From Parasedimentitalea maritima (GTDB lineage: Bacteria > Pseudomonadota > Alphaproteobacteria > Rhodobacterales > Rhodobacteraceae): 64,000 nucleotides of DNA. A program made the position numbers and the translations under genes. Where the stretch lies: assembly GCF_005771405.1 (NCBI RefSeq), contig NZ_VAUA01000001.1:1-64000 (forward strand). The letters are read 5' to 3'. Positions 7,836 to 16,378 of the stretch are shown here, piece by piece; the first letter of the stretch is position 1; the number at the start of each line of letters is the position of its first letter. The notes beneath the pieces are model-generated. The model searched no databases and was not told the origin of the DNA. It saw only the letters and a list, made by a program, of their open reading frames with translations.

Positions 7836-8962
7836 CAACTTGCCAGTAGAACGCCTGCCGTGGCGGTCCAGGACAGCCAGACAGTGTCTTCCCATGTATA
7901 GCTGCGGCGCGATATCCGCCGGGTGTTTGCAGCCTGTGCCTTAATCACCTCTCCCGAAGGCAGTTCGACATGGTAGGTTGAGATATTGCCGAGATAGGCA
8001 ATGTCGAGAACTCTACCCTGAACCGTATTGGCGGCACCTTCAGGTTTGTCAGTTGAAATCGCGACTTTTTCTGGACGGATCGCCAAGTGGCATTTCTGTC
8101 CGTCTGAGAACGACACACTTGAGGTGGCCTTCAATGGCGCCAGGCCATCAGCCCAATCGATCGAATATGAATCTTCACCAGCGGCACTGGTGGTGCCCTC
8201 AATGATGTTCACATCGCCAATAAAATCGGCGACATAGACGGAGTTAGGTGTTTCATAAATGCGATCAGGTGTTGCCACTTGGATGATCTTACCGTGATCC
8301 ATCACCGCCACCCGACTGGCAACTGTCATCGCTTCTTCCTGGTCGTGCGTGACTATCACAAAAGTCGTGCCGGTTTTCTCTTGAATATCCATCAGTTCAA
8401 ACTGGGTTTCCTGGCGCAGCTTTTTGTCAAGCGCACCTAAAGGTTCGTCTAGCAGCAGTAACTTGGGAGCTTTGGCTAAAGAGCGTGCAAGTGCCACCCT
8501 TTGACGCTGACCTCCCGAAATTTGATGTGGCTTGCGGCGGGCAAATTGTTCAAGACGAGTTAGCCGTAGCATTTCGTCAACGCGGTTGTTGATGTCAGGT
8601 TTGGCCATACCTTCGCGTTTCAAGCCAAAGGCAATATTTTCCCATATTGAGAGGTGTGGAAACAGGGCATAGGACTGGAACATCATATTGGTGGCGCGCT
8701 TGTTCGGTGGAACTGGAGCGATGTCCTGACCGGCAAGTAGAATTTTACCAGTTGTGGGCGTTTCAAACCCCGCAAGCATCCGCATTAGGGTGGTTTTACC
8801 ACAGCCAGATGGACCCAGAAGCGCATAGAATTCGCGCTCATAAATGTCGATGGTCAGATTATCGATGGCCGTAAATTCACCAAATTTTTTGGTAACGTTC
8901 TGGAAATGGATCAGCGGTTTTTCCTGCGGATCGTCCCAGGGTTCGAATTCAACAGTAGTCAA
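7835..8962 (-). CDS. potG: Polyamine ABC transporter ATP-binding protein (PotG/PotA type)
   Basis: 375-residue ATPase that energises import. Visible motifs are Walker A GPSGCGKTT (about residues 53-61), Q-loop in MMFQSYALFPH, signature ISGGQRQRVALARSLA (about 148-163), Walker B LLLLDEPLGALD and the switch histidine in VIVTHDQEEAM. The last 100 residues form the TOBE regulatory domain typical of polyamine and Fe/sulfate importers. It is separated from the binding-protein gene by 99 bases holding a strong hairpin and is coupled to the first permease by a one-base overlap. Confidence 0.93.
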   Translation of the reverse strand: MTTVEFEPWDDPQEKPLIHFQNVTKKFGEFTAIDNLTIDIYEREFYALLGPSGCGKTTLMRMLAGFETPTTGKILLAGQDIAPVPPNKRATNMMFQSYALFPHLSIWENIAFGLKREGMAKPDINNRVDEMLRLTRLEQFARRKPHQISGGQRQRVALARSLAKAPKLLLLDEPLGALDKKLRQETQFELMDIQEKTGTTFVIVTHDQEEAMTVASRVAVMDHGKIIQVATPDRIYETPNSVYVADFIGDVNIIEGTTSAAGEDSYSIDWADGLAPLKATSSVSFSDGQKCHLAIRPEKVAISTDKPEGAANTVQGRVLDIAYLGNISTYHVELPSGEVIKAQAANTRRISRRSYTWEDTVWLSWTATAGVLLAS

Positions 8963-9017
8963 GCCAGGTCCCTTCCTGCGCGCACAGAATCCTGCGCATT
9001 ATTTGGTGCAGTTAGTG

Positions 9018-9045
9018 CGGCAGGGCACAAAAAAGTGCCCTGCCG
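9018..9045 (-). promoter_or_regulatory. Perfect 11-bp hairpin between potF and potG
   Basis: CGGCAGGGCAC (9018-9028), a loop of six A (T on the coding strand), and GTGCCCTGCCG (9035-9045) are exact complements. In the direction of transcription no T-run follows, so it is unlikely to be a full terminator. Such structures after binding-protein genes commonly protect the upstream mRNA or let only part of the transcripts continue, giving excess binding protein. A similar hairpin lies at 15040-15068. Confidence 0.7.
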
Positions 9046-9061
9046 TATTTTGCAATCCGAA

Positions 9062-10147
9062 TCAGATGCCGGATTTGATCTTGGTCCACATGCGAGTGAC
9101 TTTGCGCTGTACTTTGACCGGGTAGGGGCGGGTGGTGTACAGGTTCTGCAACGTCGCTTCGTCTGGATAGATAGCTGGATCACCGATCACGTCTTCTTCC
9201 AGCATTGGCTGGCTCGCCTTGTTGCCGTTGGCGTAATAGACGTAGTTGGATGCAGCAGCCATGTTACCTGCGTCCATGATAAAGTTCAGGAACTTATGTG
9301 CAGCTTCGGGGTTAGGTGCGTCCACGGGAATGGCCATTTGGTCAAACCACATCAGTGCGCCTTCACTGGGGGCATTATAGGCAATCTCGACCCCATTATC
9401 GGCCTCGGCAGCACGATCACGAGCCTGAAGGATATCACCAGACCAGCCGATCGCTACACAGATGTCGCCATTGGCCAGAGCATTGATGTACTCCGAGCTG
9501 TGGAATTTTTGTACATACGGGCGTATTGCCGATAGAACGGGTTCGGCTTTGGCAATTACATCCGGGTCCTGGCTGTCGGGATCTTCACCGATGTAAGCTA
9601 GAGCGGCCGGAATGATTTCGGATGGAGCGTCCAGAAAATGCACGCCGCAATTCGCCAGCTTTTCCATATTTGCCGGATCGAATACTAACGATAGCGATCC
9701 AACCGGCGCGTCATCACCCAGGGCTTCTGCTACCTTGGCTGTGTTGATGCCGATGCCGGTGGTGCCCCACATGTAGTTGATCGAATGTGCATTGTCGGGG
9801 TCGTATTGGGCAGTGCGTTTTTCGATTACATCCCACATGTTTTCAGAGTTTGACAGTTTGGCCATATCAAGCGGTTGGAACGCGCCGGCGATGATTTGAC
9901 GCTGTAGGAACGTGCCAGATGGCACTACAACATCATAACCGGAGCCGCCCGCAAGCATTTTGGTCTCTAGCACCTCGTTACTGTCGAACACGTCATAAAT
10001 CAGCTTGATGCCTGTTTCTGCTTCAAACTTGGTCAACAACTCTTCGTCGATATAGTCGGACCAGTTGTAAACGCGGACCTCTTCGGCGGTGGCAGCAGCG
10101 CTGCTCAGAGCGACGATGGCGGTCAATGTCATCGTTTTGAGTGTCAT
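9062..10147 (-). CDS. potF: Polyamine-binding periplasmic protein (PotF/PotD type)
   Basis: 361-residue extracellular solute-binding protein. The start MTLKTMTLTAIVALSSAAAT gives a clean signal peptide with cleavage near AAATA-EEV and a GGGAGAT ribosome-binding site; the frame is open for 18 more codons upstream but these lack signal-peptide form. The mature N-terminus VRVYNWSDYIDEELLTKFE is the hallmark of PotF/SpuD/SpuE proteins; YNWSDYI contains the Trp/Ser/Asp residues that contact polyamine in that family. Asp and Trp residues in CVAIGWSGDI and MWFDQMAIP also fit ligand-cage positions. Putrescine or spermidine are the likely ligands. It is first in the leftward operon and diverges from the GntR regulator. 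Confidence 0.9.
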   Translation of the reverse strand: MTLKTMTLTAIVALSSAAATAEEVRVYNWSDYIDEELLTKFEAETGIKLIYDVFDSNEVLETKMLAGGSGYDVVVPSGTFLQRQIIAGAFQPLDMAKLSNSENMWDVIEKRTAQYDPDNAHSINYMWGTTGIGINTAKVAEALGDDAPVGSLSLVFDPANMEKLANCGVHFLDAPSEIIPAALAYIGEDPDSQDPDVIAKAEPVLSAIRPYVQKFHSSEYINALANGDICVAIGWSGDILQARDRAAEADNGVEIAYNAPSEGALMWFDQMAIPVDAPNPEAAHKFLNFIMDAGNMAAASNYVYYANGNKASQPMLEEDVIGDPAIYPDEATLQNLYTTRPYPVKVQRKVTRMWTKIKSGI

Positions 10148-10287
10148 GAGTATCTCCCTGTGCGTGCCGGTTTTGCGATCCGGCTGGAAGGATTTGATCA
10201 AGTTTTGCCTCTTTCGGCAATAGTGTTTATGTTTCCACTACCGGCAATTTCGCGCAAGCTGGTCAAAATTGAGAAGGAAACGCTACT

Positions 10288-10974
10288 GTGAGACCACCCA
10301 ATAGTCAGCCCTCAGAGGCGTCGGGTAGTGGGGCCAAAGCCCCCGCGCATGAGACAGTTTATCAAACATTGCGTAAGCAGATTCTGTTTGGTGATTTTGC
10401 ACCCGGTCAGGCCGTCACAATCCAAGGTTTGACAGGATCTCTGAACGTTGGAATGACGCCTGTACGTGAGGCGATCAGAAGGTTGATTTCGGATGGTGCA
10501 TTGGTCTTTCAAGGCAATCGCCGTGTATCAGTTCCGATCCTATGTGCCAGCGATATAGATGAGCTAAATTACGCAAGAAAAACAATAGAATGTGAGATTG
10601 CACGCCGCGCCACCTCACGCGTATCACCTGAAGACATACTAGAGCTACAGGCGATAGATGATGCTCTGGATCGGGCTATATCGACGGGAGATGTGGCGGG
10701 TTATCTAGCCCAAAACTATCGCTTCCATACAGTACTCTATAGCCATGCGGATGCCCCAGTCCTGACGGACCTAGCGGATCGACTTTGGCTTCGATTCGGG
10801 CCGTCTCTCCGGGTGGTTTGCGGACGCTTCGGAACCCAGAGTTTCCCAGACCGCCACAAAGACATTCTTGAAGCGTTGCGGAAGGCAGATTCTGAATTGG
10901 CGGCTTTGGCGATGGGACGCGACGTTGCGCAGGGCATGGAGCAGGTAAGTCTGGGTCTGGATGAAGGTAACTGA
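10288..10974 (+). CDS. GntR-family transcriptional regulator, FCD type
   Basis: 228-residue regulator with an N-terminal winged helix (about residues 24-90; VYQTLRKQILFGDFAPGQA and MTPVREAIRRLISDGAL) and an all-helical C-terminal effector domain of the FadR/FCD type. Histidines in NYRFHTVLY and DRHKDIL match metal-ligand positions of FCD domains. The start is GTG 10288 with GAGAAGGAAA before it. The gene diverges from potF, with 140 bases between starts, and is followed by the aminotransferase, so it is the natural candidate to control this polyamine locus. No clear palindromic operator was found in the shared promoter region. Confidence 0.88.
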   Translation: MRPPNSQPSEASGSGAKAPAHETVYQTLRKQILFGDFAPGQAVTIQGLTGSLNVGMTPVREAIRRLISDGALVFQGNRRVSVPILCASDIDELNYARKTIECEIARRATSRVSPEDILELQAIDDALDRAISTGDVAGYLAQNYRFHTVLYSHADAPVLTDLADRLWLRFGPSLRVVCGRFGTQSFPDRHKDILEALRKADSELAALAMGRDVAQGMEQVSLGLDEGN

Positions 10975-11038
10975 TTCGATTGACTCTGGATAATTTGATC
11001 ATATTCTTGGGGCAGTCTCTGAAATAGGAGTTCATCTG

Positions 11039-12430
11039 ATGAACGCAATCACCAATCATTTGCCCACCGCCGAACTGCAGGCTTTGGATGCGGCTCACCA
11101 TATGCACCCGTTTACAGCCAACGCTGAGCTGGCTGAGAAGGGTGCGCGCGTTATTACCCGTGCGAGCGGCATCACCCTCACTGATAGTGAAGGTAATGAG
11201 ATCCTCGACGCAATGGCCGGCCTTTGGTGTGTGAACATCGGCTATGGCCGTGATGAGTTGGCTGATGTCGCGGCACGTCAGATGCGCGAACTGCCTTATT
11301 ATAATACCTTTTTCATGACCACCCATGCGCCGGTGATTGCGTTAGCCGCAAAAATTGCCGAACTGGCGCCGGGTGATTTGAACCACGTCTTTTTTGCTGG
11401 CTCCGGTTCTGAAGCTAATGACACCAATATCCGTATGGTGCGCCACTACTGGGCAGAAAAGGGCAAGCCAACCAAGTCAGTCATCATTAGCCGCAACAAT
11501 GCTTACCATGGCTCGTCCGTAGGCAGCGGTTCATTGGGCGGCATGAGTGGTATGCATGCTCAGGGTGGACTCCCGATCCCGGATATCCACCATATCGAAC
11601 AGCCGCATTGGTGGGCCGAAGGGGGGGATATGGACCCCGAAGAGTTCGGTTTGCTGCGTGCCCAAGAGCTCGAAAAGGCAATTCTGGAGCTGGGCGAAGA
11701 GCGCGTCGCAGCCTTTATCGCCGAGCCGGTGCAAGGAGCTGGAGGTGTGATTGTACCGCCTGCCAGCTACTGGCCGGAAATTCAGCGGATCTGCGACAAG
11801 TATGAGATCCTGTTGATTGCGGATGAGGTGATTTGTGGATTCGGGCGTACAGGCAACTGGTTTGGATGCCAGACAATGGGCATCCGTCCCGACATCATGA
11901 CCATCGCGAAAGGGCTTAGCTCGGGCTATGCGCCCATTGGCGGTTCAGTTGTCAGTGATGACGTTGCAGCAGTCATTGGTGCTGGTGAATTCAATCACGG
12001 GTACACCTATTCGGGTCATCCGGTTGCAGCAGCAGTCGCACTGGAAAACCTGCGCATTCTGGAGGAGGAGGGCATTGTTGACCATGTTCGCGACGTGGCG
12101 GCGCCTTACCTCAAGGAAAAGTGGGAAGCTCTAGCTGATCATCCATTGGTTGGTGAAGCGAAAATAGTCGGGATGATGGGTTCCATCGCTTTGGTTCCGA
12201 ACAAAGATAGCCGCGCTCCCTTTGCCGAAGCTGGTACTGCTGGGTTCATATGTCGTGAGCGATGCTTTGCCAACAATCTGGTGATGCGTCATGTCGGTGA
12301 CAGAATGATCATCTCGCCACCTTTGGTGATCACTCCTGCAGAAATTGACGTGTTGATTTCTCGTGCACGTAAGGCGCTGGATGAATGTTACGCTGAGTTG
12401 CAGAAGCGAGATCTTCTTAACGCTGGCTAA
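11039..12430 (+). CDS. spuC: Class III aminotransferase, putrescine--pyruvate type
   Basis: 463-residue PLP enzyme. The pyridoxal lysine sits in IMTIAKGLSSGYAPIGG (about residue 290), preceded by the cofactor-binding Asp in LLIADEVICGFGRTG. AGLWCVNIGYGR near residue 60 and YYNTFFMTTHAP near 90 are characteristic of omega-amine:pyruvate transaminases such as SpuC. It probably moves an amino group from putrescine or a related diamine to pyruvate, giving an aminoaldehyde and alanine. It lies between the GntR regulator and the second importer. Beta-alanine or another omega-amine could be the true substrate. Confidence 0.82.
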   Translation: MNAITNHLPTAELQALDAAHHMHPFTANAELAEKGARVITRASGITLTDSEGNEILDAMAGLWCVNIGYGRDELADVAARQMRELPYYNTFFMTTHAPVIALAAKIAELAPGDLNHVFFAGSGSEANDTNIRMVRHYWAEKGKPTKSVIISRNNAYHGSSVGSGSLGGMSGMHAQGGLPIPDIHHIEQPHWWAEGGDMDPEEFGLLRAQELEKAILELGEERVAAFIAEPVQGAGGVIVPPASYWPEIQRICDKYEILLIADEVICGFGRTGNWFGCQTMGIRPDIMTIAKGLSSGYAPIGGSVVSDDVAAVIGAGEFNHGYTYSGHPVAAAVALENLRILEEEGIVDHVRDVAAPYLKEKWEALADHPLVGEAKIVGMMGSIALVPNKDSRAPFAEAGTAGFICRERCFANNLVMRHVGDRMIISPPLVITPAEIDVLISRARKALDECYAELQKRDLLNAG

Positions 12431-12468
12431 AGGCCGTTCGCATTGAGTTTTTCGGCATAGAGCCCAAA

Positions 12469-12510
12469 ACAAGCGCCCTTCAATTTGTTTCTGGAATGGA
12501 GGGCGCTTGT
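12469..12510 (+). terminator. Hairpin after aminotransferase gene
   Basis: ACAAGCGCCCT (12469-12479) and AGGGCGCTTGT (12500-12510) are an exact 11-bp inverted repeat with a 20-nt loop. No T-run follows. It lies in the 297-base stretch 12431-12727 between the aminotransferase and the second importer; the rest of that stretch is AT-richer and presumably holds the importer promoter. Confidence 0.55.
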
Positions 12511-12727
12511 CGCCTCATTGGTACGGTCACGCAAAAATTCAATTGTTCATTTTGAAAAAAGGGCGCAAACATAGAGAATTCAGGCGCTATCGGGGCAATG
12601 CAAAGTTACGTGGTACCTAAAATAATAATCGGATCATCCGGTTGCATACCAATGAACAGGTATGTTTACATGTAATACGACAAGTGCAGAGCCAATCTGC
12701 CGGACCGTAAAAACCAGGGAGTGTGAT

Positions 12728-13828
12728 TTGGCTGATGCGTCAAACCATGATGCGTTCGTAGAGTTCGAACGTGTCCAAAAGAGTTACGACGGCGAGAATC
12801 TTGTCGTTAAAGATCTTAATTTATCCATGCCCAAGGGCGAATTTTTGACAATGCTTGGGCCATCAGGTTCGGGCAAAACTACTTGCCTGATGATGCTTGC
12901 TGGTTTTGAAACGGCTACTCATGGCGACATTCGTCTGGGCGGCACATCAATCAACAACATCCCACCGCACAAGCGCGGTATTGGCATGGTGTTCCAAAAC
13001 TACGCCTTGTTCCCTCACATGACGATTGCAGAGAACCTTAGCTTTCCTCTGGAAGTGCGCAAATTGGGTAAGTCCGAGCGCGAAGAAAAAGTGATGCGGG
13101 CGCTGGATATGGTGGAAATGGGAGCCTTTGGCGGTCGTCGCCCGGCTCAGCTATCAGGTGGCCAACAACAGCGAATCGCACTTGCGCGTGCACTGGTTTT
13201 TGAACCTGAGTTGGTTTTGATGGATGAACCGCTGGGCGCTCTGGACAAGCAGCTGCGCGAAAAAATGCAGTTTGAAATCACACACCTCGCGCACCGTCTT
13301 GGGATTACCGTGGTTTATGTGACCCACGACCAAACCGAAGCTCTGACGATGTCAGATCGGGTTGCAGTGTTTGAAGATGGCCGCATTCAGCAGCTGGCAC
13401 CGCCAGATAAATTGTACGAAGAGCCTCAGAACAGCTTTGTTGCTCAGTTTATTGGTGAGAATAACACTCTCGAAGGTGTGGTGAAGGAGATCAACGACGG
13501 CGTTGCTCTAGTCCAGTTGGATAATGGTGATCTGATCGACGCGAAGCCGATCAATGTTTCCCAACCCGGCGAACGTACCCGTGTTTCCATCCGACCTGAA
13601 CGTGTTGAGTTCAATAAAGATCGGATGCCAGAAGGCGCCCATACGCTCAAAGCGGAGGTGATGGAGTTCATTTACATGGGCGACATTTTCCGTACCCGCT
13701 TGCGGGTTGCAGGCAAAGACGATTTCTTTGTCAAAACCCGAAACGCACCCGATCAAGTGCGTCTGACTCCCGGCCAAGAGATAGAAATTGGTTGGCTGGC
13801 CGAAGATTGCCGTGCACTGGACGCTTAA
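12728..13828 (+). CDS. potA: Spermidine/putrescine ABC transporter ATP-binding protein
   Basis: ATPase of the second polyamine importer. Walker A GPSGSGKTT, signature LSGGQQQRIALARAL, Walker B LVLMDEPLGALD and YVTHDQTEALTMSDR are all intact, and a C-terminal TOBE domain follows (FIGENNTLEGVVKEI onward). I chose TTG 12728 because AGGGAG lies 6-7 nt before it and the product then begins LADASNHDAFVEFERV, close to typical PotA N-termini (366 residues). An in-frame ATG at 12662 would add 22 residues of atypical sequence without a ribosome-binding site, but cannot be excluded. First gene of a four-gene rightward operon. Confidence 0.9.
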   Translation: MADASNHDAFVEFERVQKSYDGENLVVKDLNLSMPKGEFLTMLGPSGSGKTTCLMMLAGFETATHGDIRLGGTSINNIPPHKRGIGMVFQNYALFPHMTIAENLSFPLEVRKLGKSEREEKVMRALDMVEMGAFGGRRPAQLSGGQQQRIALARALVFEPELVLMDEPLGALDKQLREKMQFEITHLAHRLGITVVYVTHDQTEALTMSDRVAVFEDGRIQQLAPPDKLYEEPQNSFVAQFIGENNTLEGVVKEINDGVALVQLDNGDLIDAKPINVSQPGERTRVSIRPERVEFNKDRMPEGAHTLKAEVMEFIYMGDIFRTRLRVAGKDDFFVKTRNAPDQVRLTPGQEIEIGWLAEDCRALDA

Positions 13829-13910
13829 TCCAGAAATGGTTGAACTCCCGGCGACTAATGACCGGGAGCCAATAAATACACGAACAAGATTTAACAAGGA
13901 GAGAGTCCAA

Positions 13911-15014
13911 ATGAAACTCACCAAACTGTCTGCCCTAGTGGCATCGACCGCGCTTTGCGCGCCGATGGCAATGGCCGAGGACATGGCCAATGAACTGACC
14001 ATCGTATCTTGGGGTGGTTCTTATTCTGCGTCACAGAAAAACGCTTATCATGACCCCTATACCGCTGAAACTGGCGTAAAGATCATCAACGATGAAAGCT
14101 CGGCAGAAGCTGTGGCCAAAATTCGTGCGATGAACGAAGCTGGCAATGTTACTTGGGATGTTGTTGATGTTGTTGCATCTGATGCGATGCGTCTGTGTGA
14201 CGAAGGTCTTGCTGATGAGATCGACCACGACGAAGTCCTGGCTGCCGCACCTGATGGTACCCCAGCCTCCGAAGACTTTGGCAACCTGATCGTTTCTGAG
14301 TGCTTCGTTCCTCAGATCGTGTATTCGACCACTTTCGGTTACCGCACCGATTTGGTTGGTGACACTGCTCCAACTTCGGTTTGTGCCATCTTTGATCTCG
14401 ATGCTTATCCAGGTAAGCGTTCGCTGCAAAAACGCCCAATCGATAACATGGAGTGGGCTCTGTACTGCGACGGCGTTGCCAAAGAAGATCTTTATGATGT
14501 TCTGAGCACCAAAGAAGGTGTTGCACGTGGCCTGGCCAAGCTCGACACCATCAAAGACCAGGTTGTCTGGTGGACTGCTGGCGCAGAAACTCCACAGCTG
14601 CTGGCTGACGGCGAAGTTGTAATGGGTTCGACCTTCAACGGTCGTTTGTTCTCAGCGATTGCTGAGCAGGATCAGCCAATCGGAATGCTGTGGGACATGC
14701 AGTCGTTTGACTTGGACGGTTGGATCATTCCAGCAGGTCTGAGCCCTGAGCGTAAAGCTCGTGCTCTGCACTACCTCAACTACGCAACAGACACTCAGCG
14801 TCTGGCTGACCAGGCCAAATACATCTCGTACGGTCCGGCTCGTGCTTCTTCGGCTCCATTGGTTGGTAAGCACGCGGAACTGGGTATCGACATGGCGCCA
14901 CATATGCCAACAGATCCAGCAAATGCGACTAACGTGCACACCTATGACTACGAATGGTGGGCAGACAACCGTGACGATCTGGATGCGAAATTCCAGGCAT
15001 GGTTGGCCAAGTAA
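13911..15014 (+). CDS. potD: Periplasmic binding protein of second polyamine importer
   Basis: 367-residue solute-binding protein. MKLTKLSALVASTALCAPMA is a standard signal peptide with cleavage after AMA; AAGGAGAG precedes the ATG. The mature start ELTIVSWGGSYSASQKNAYH fits the group of PotD-like binding proteins in which the polyamine-cage motif is replaced by SWGGSYS. Ligand therefore may be a polyamine or a related small organic cation or amine. Four cysteines are present in the mature chain, unusual for the family and possibly forming disulphides. A 12-bp hairpin separates it from the permease gene. Confidence 0.85.
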   Translation: MKLTKLSALVASTALCAPMAMAEDMANELTIVSWGGSYSASQKNAYHDPYTAETGVKIINDESSAEAVAKIRAMNEAGNVTWDVVDVVASDAMRLCDEGLADEIDHDEVLAAAPDGTPASEDFGNLIVSECFVPQIVYSTTFGYRTDLVGDTAPTSVCAIFDLDAYPGKRSLQKRPIDNMEWALYCDGVAKEDLYDVLSTKEGVARGLAKLDTIKDQVVWWTAGAETPQLLADGEVVMGSTFNGRLFSAIAEQDQPIGMLWDMQSFDLDGWIIPAGLSPERKARALHYLNYATDTQRLADQAKYISYGPARASSAPLVGKHAELGIDMAPHMPTDPANATNVHTYDYEWWADNRDDLDAKFQAWLAK

Positions 15015-15039
15015 TTTCCACTTGAGTTGACATCGGGAC

Positions 15040-15068
15040 GGGGCTTGCCTGTACGGCAGGTAGGCCCC
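15040..15068 (+). promoter_or_regulatory. 12-bp hairpin between binding-protein and permease genes
   Basis: GGGGCTTGCCTG (15040-15051) pairs with CAGGTAGGCCCC (15057-15068) over 12 bp with two G-T pairs and a 5-nt loop. A C/A-rich stretch rather than T follows, so read-through is expected. Position matches the hairpin at 9018-9045 in the other importer operon. Confidence 0.65.
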
Positions 15069-15101
15069 TCCCCACCAAAAAAAACCGACGGGGACCCCGA
15101 C

Positions 15102-16373
15102 ATGAGCGACACCACTCAAAACGGTTCGGTTCTGGCTGCTGATGGCACACCGCTGAAGCGCAGCTTGGCCCGCGCACTGCGGCGACAGAAAATCCGCGCA
15201 TTGTTGCTGATCGCACCTCTGCTGCTGTTTGTTATGCTGACTTTCATTATGCCGATTGGGGACATGCTGTTCCGGTCGGTTGAGAACGACATTGTTTCTA
15301 AGACATTGCCGCGCACAGTTGTGGCACTTAGGGACTGGGACGCCAACAGTGGCGAAGCCCCCGGCGAAGAAGTTTTTACTGCTTTGGCAGCTGATCTACA
15401 GATCGCGGCAGAAGCTAAACTACACACACGTGTTGGCTCACGCCTGAACTATGAAACACCGGGGATCTCGTCGTTGTTTCGTAAAGCAGGCCGTAAAGTC
15501 AAAAAATGGGATGTCGAAAATGATGGCCCATTTAAGGAGCAATTTCTAGAAATCCACAAAGGTTGGGGCGATCCTGACGTTTGGCGCACCATTCAGACCT
15601 ACTCGCCCAAGTTCACAAACGGCTACTTCCTTAACGCTGCAGATCTACAAAAAGGGGCTGATGGCCCTGAGTGGCGCCCTGAGGATGAGCAGATATACTG
15701 GTTGCTGTTCAAGCGTACGATGTTCATGTCGATGGTCATCACCATTAGCTGTATCGTTCTAGCTTATCCCGTAGCCTGGATACTGGCAAACCTGCCTGCT
15801 CGCAGTGCAAACTTATTGATGATCCTTGTCCTTCTTCCGTTTTGGACATCGCTATTGGTGCGGACTTCCGCTTGGAAAGTGATGTTGCAGCAGCAGGGTG
15901 TGATCAATGAAACTCTGGTTTGGCTTGGGTTAGTTGCTGATGACGCCCGCCTGGTCATGATCAATAACCAGTTTGGTACGATTGTGGCCATGACACATAT
16001 CCTTCTGCCATTTATGATATTGCCGATGTATTCGGTGATGCAGACCATTCAACCGACCTATCTTCGTGCGGCAAAATCTCTGGGAGCGACCAACTGGACT
16101 GCGTTCTGGCGAGTTTATTTCCCTCAATCGATACCGGGTATTGGCGCGGGTTCGATCCTCGTGTTCATCCTTTCCATCGGGTACTACATCACCCCTGAAT
16201 TGGTCGGTGGTACCAAAGGTGTCTTCATTTCCAACCGGATTGCCTTCCACATCTCGTCCTCGCTCAACTGGGGTCTGGCTGCGGCGTTGGGTGCTATCCT
16301 GCTGGCGGTGGTTCTGGTCCTGTACTGGGCCTATGACAAAATTGTCGGCATCGACAATGTGAAACTGGGATAA
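15102..16373 (+). CDS. potB: ABC permease with enlarged periplasmic insert (PotB type)
   Basis: 423-residue permease, well above the usual 280-300. After a basic cytoplasmic start and helix 1 (about residues 35-57, LLLIAPLLLFVMLTFIMPIG) comes a soluble stretch of about 150 residues rich in charged residues before helix 2 (TMFMSMVITISCIVLAYPVA). In ordinary PotB this region is about 40-60 residues. The core is otherwise normal, with the EAA loop YLRAAKSLGATNWTAFWRVY near residue 330. The start MSDTTQNG was chosen over an earlier in-frame ATG at 15027 because the latter lies inside the intergenic hairpin. It forms the channel with the next permease. Confidence 0.87.
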   Translation: MSDTTQNGSVLAADGTPLKRSLARALRRQKIRALLLIAPLLLFVMLTFIMPIGDMLFRSVENDIVSKTLPRTVVALRDWDANSGEAPGEEVFTALAADLQIAAEAKLHTRVGSRLNYETPGISSLFRKAGRKVKKWDVENDGPFKEQFLEIHKGWGDPDVWRTIQTYSPKFTNGYFLNAADLQKGADGPEWRPEDEQIYWLLFKRTMFMSMVITISCIVLAYPVAWILANLPARSANLLMILVLLPFWTSLLVRTSAWKVMLQQQGVINETLVWLGLVADDARLVMINNQFGTIVAMTHILLPFMILPMYSVMQTIQPTYLRAAKSLGATNWTAFWRVYFPQSIPGIGAGSILVFILSIGYYITPELVGGTKGVFISNRIAFHISSSLNWGLAAALGAILLAVVLVLYWAYDKIVGIDNVKLG

Positions 16374-16378
16374 AACAG

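Noticed and set aside
9018-9045. Reading the potF-potG hairpin as a full intrinsic terminator
   Set aside because: The T tract lies in the loop or upstream for leftward transcription; none follows the stem, and the operon genes beyond it are tightly coupled.
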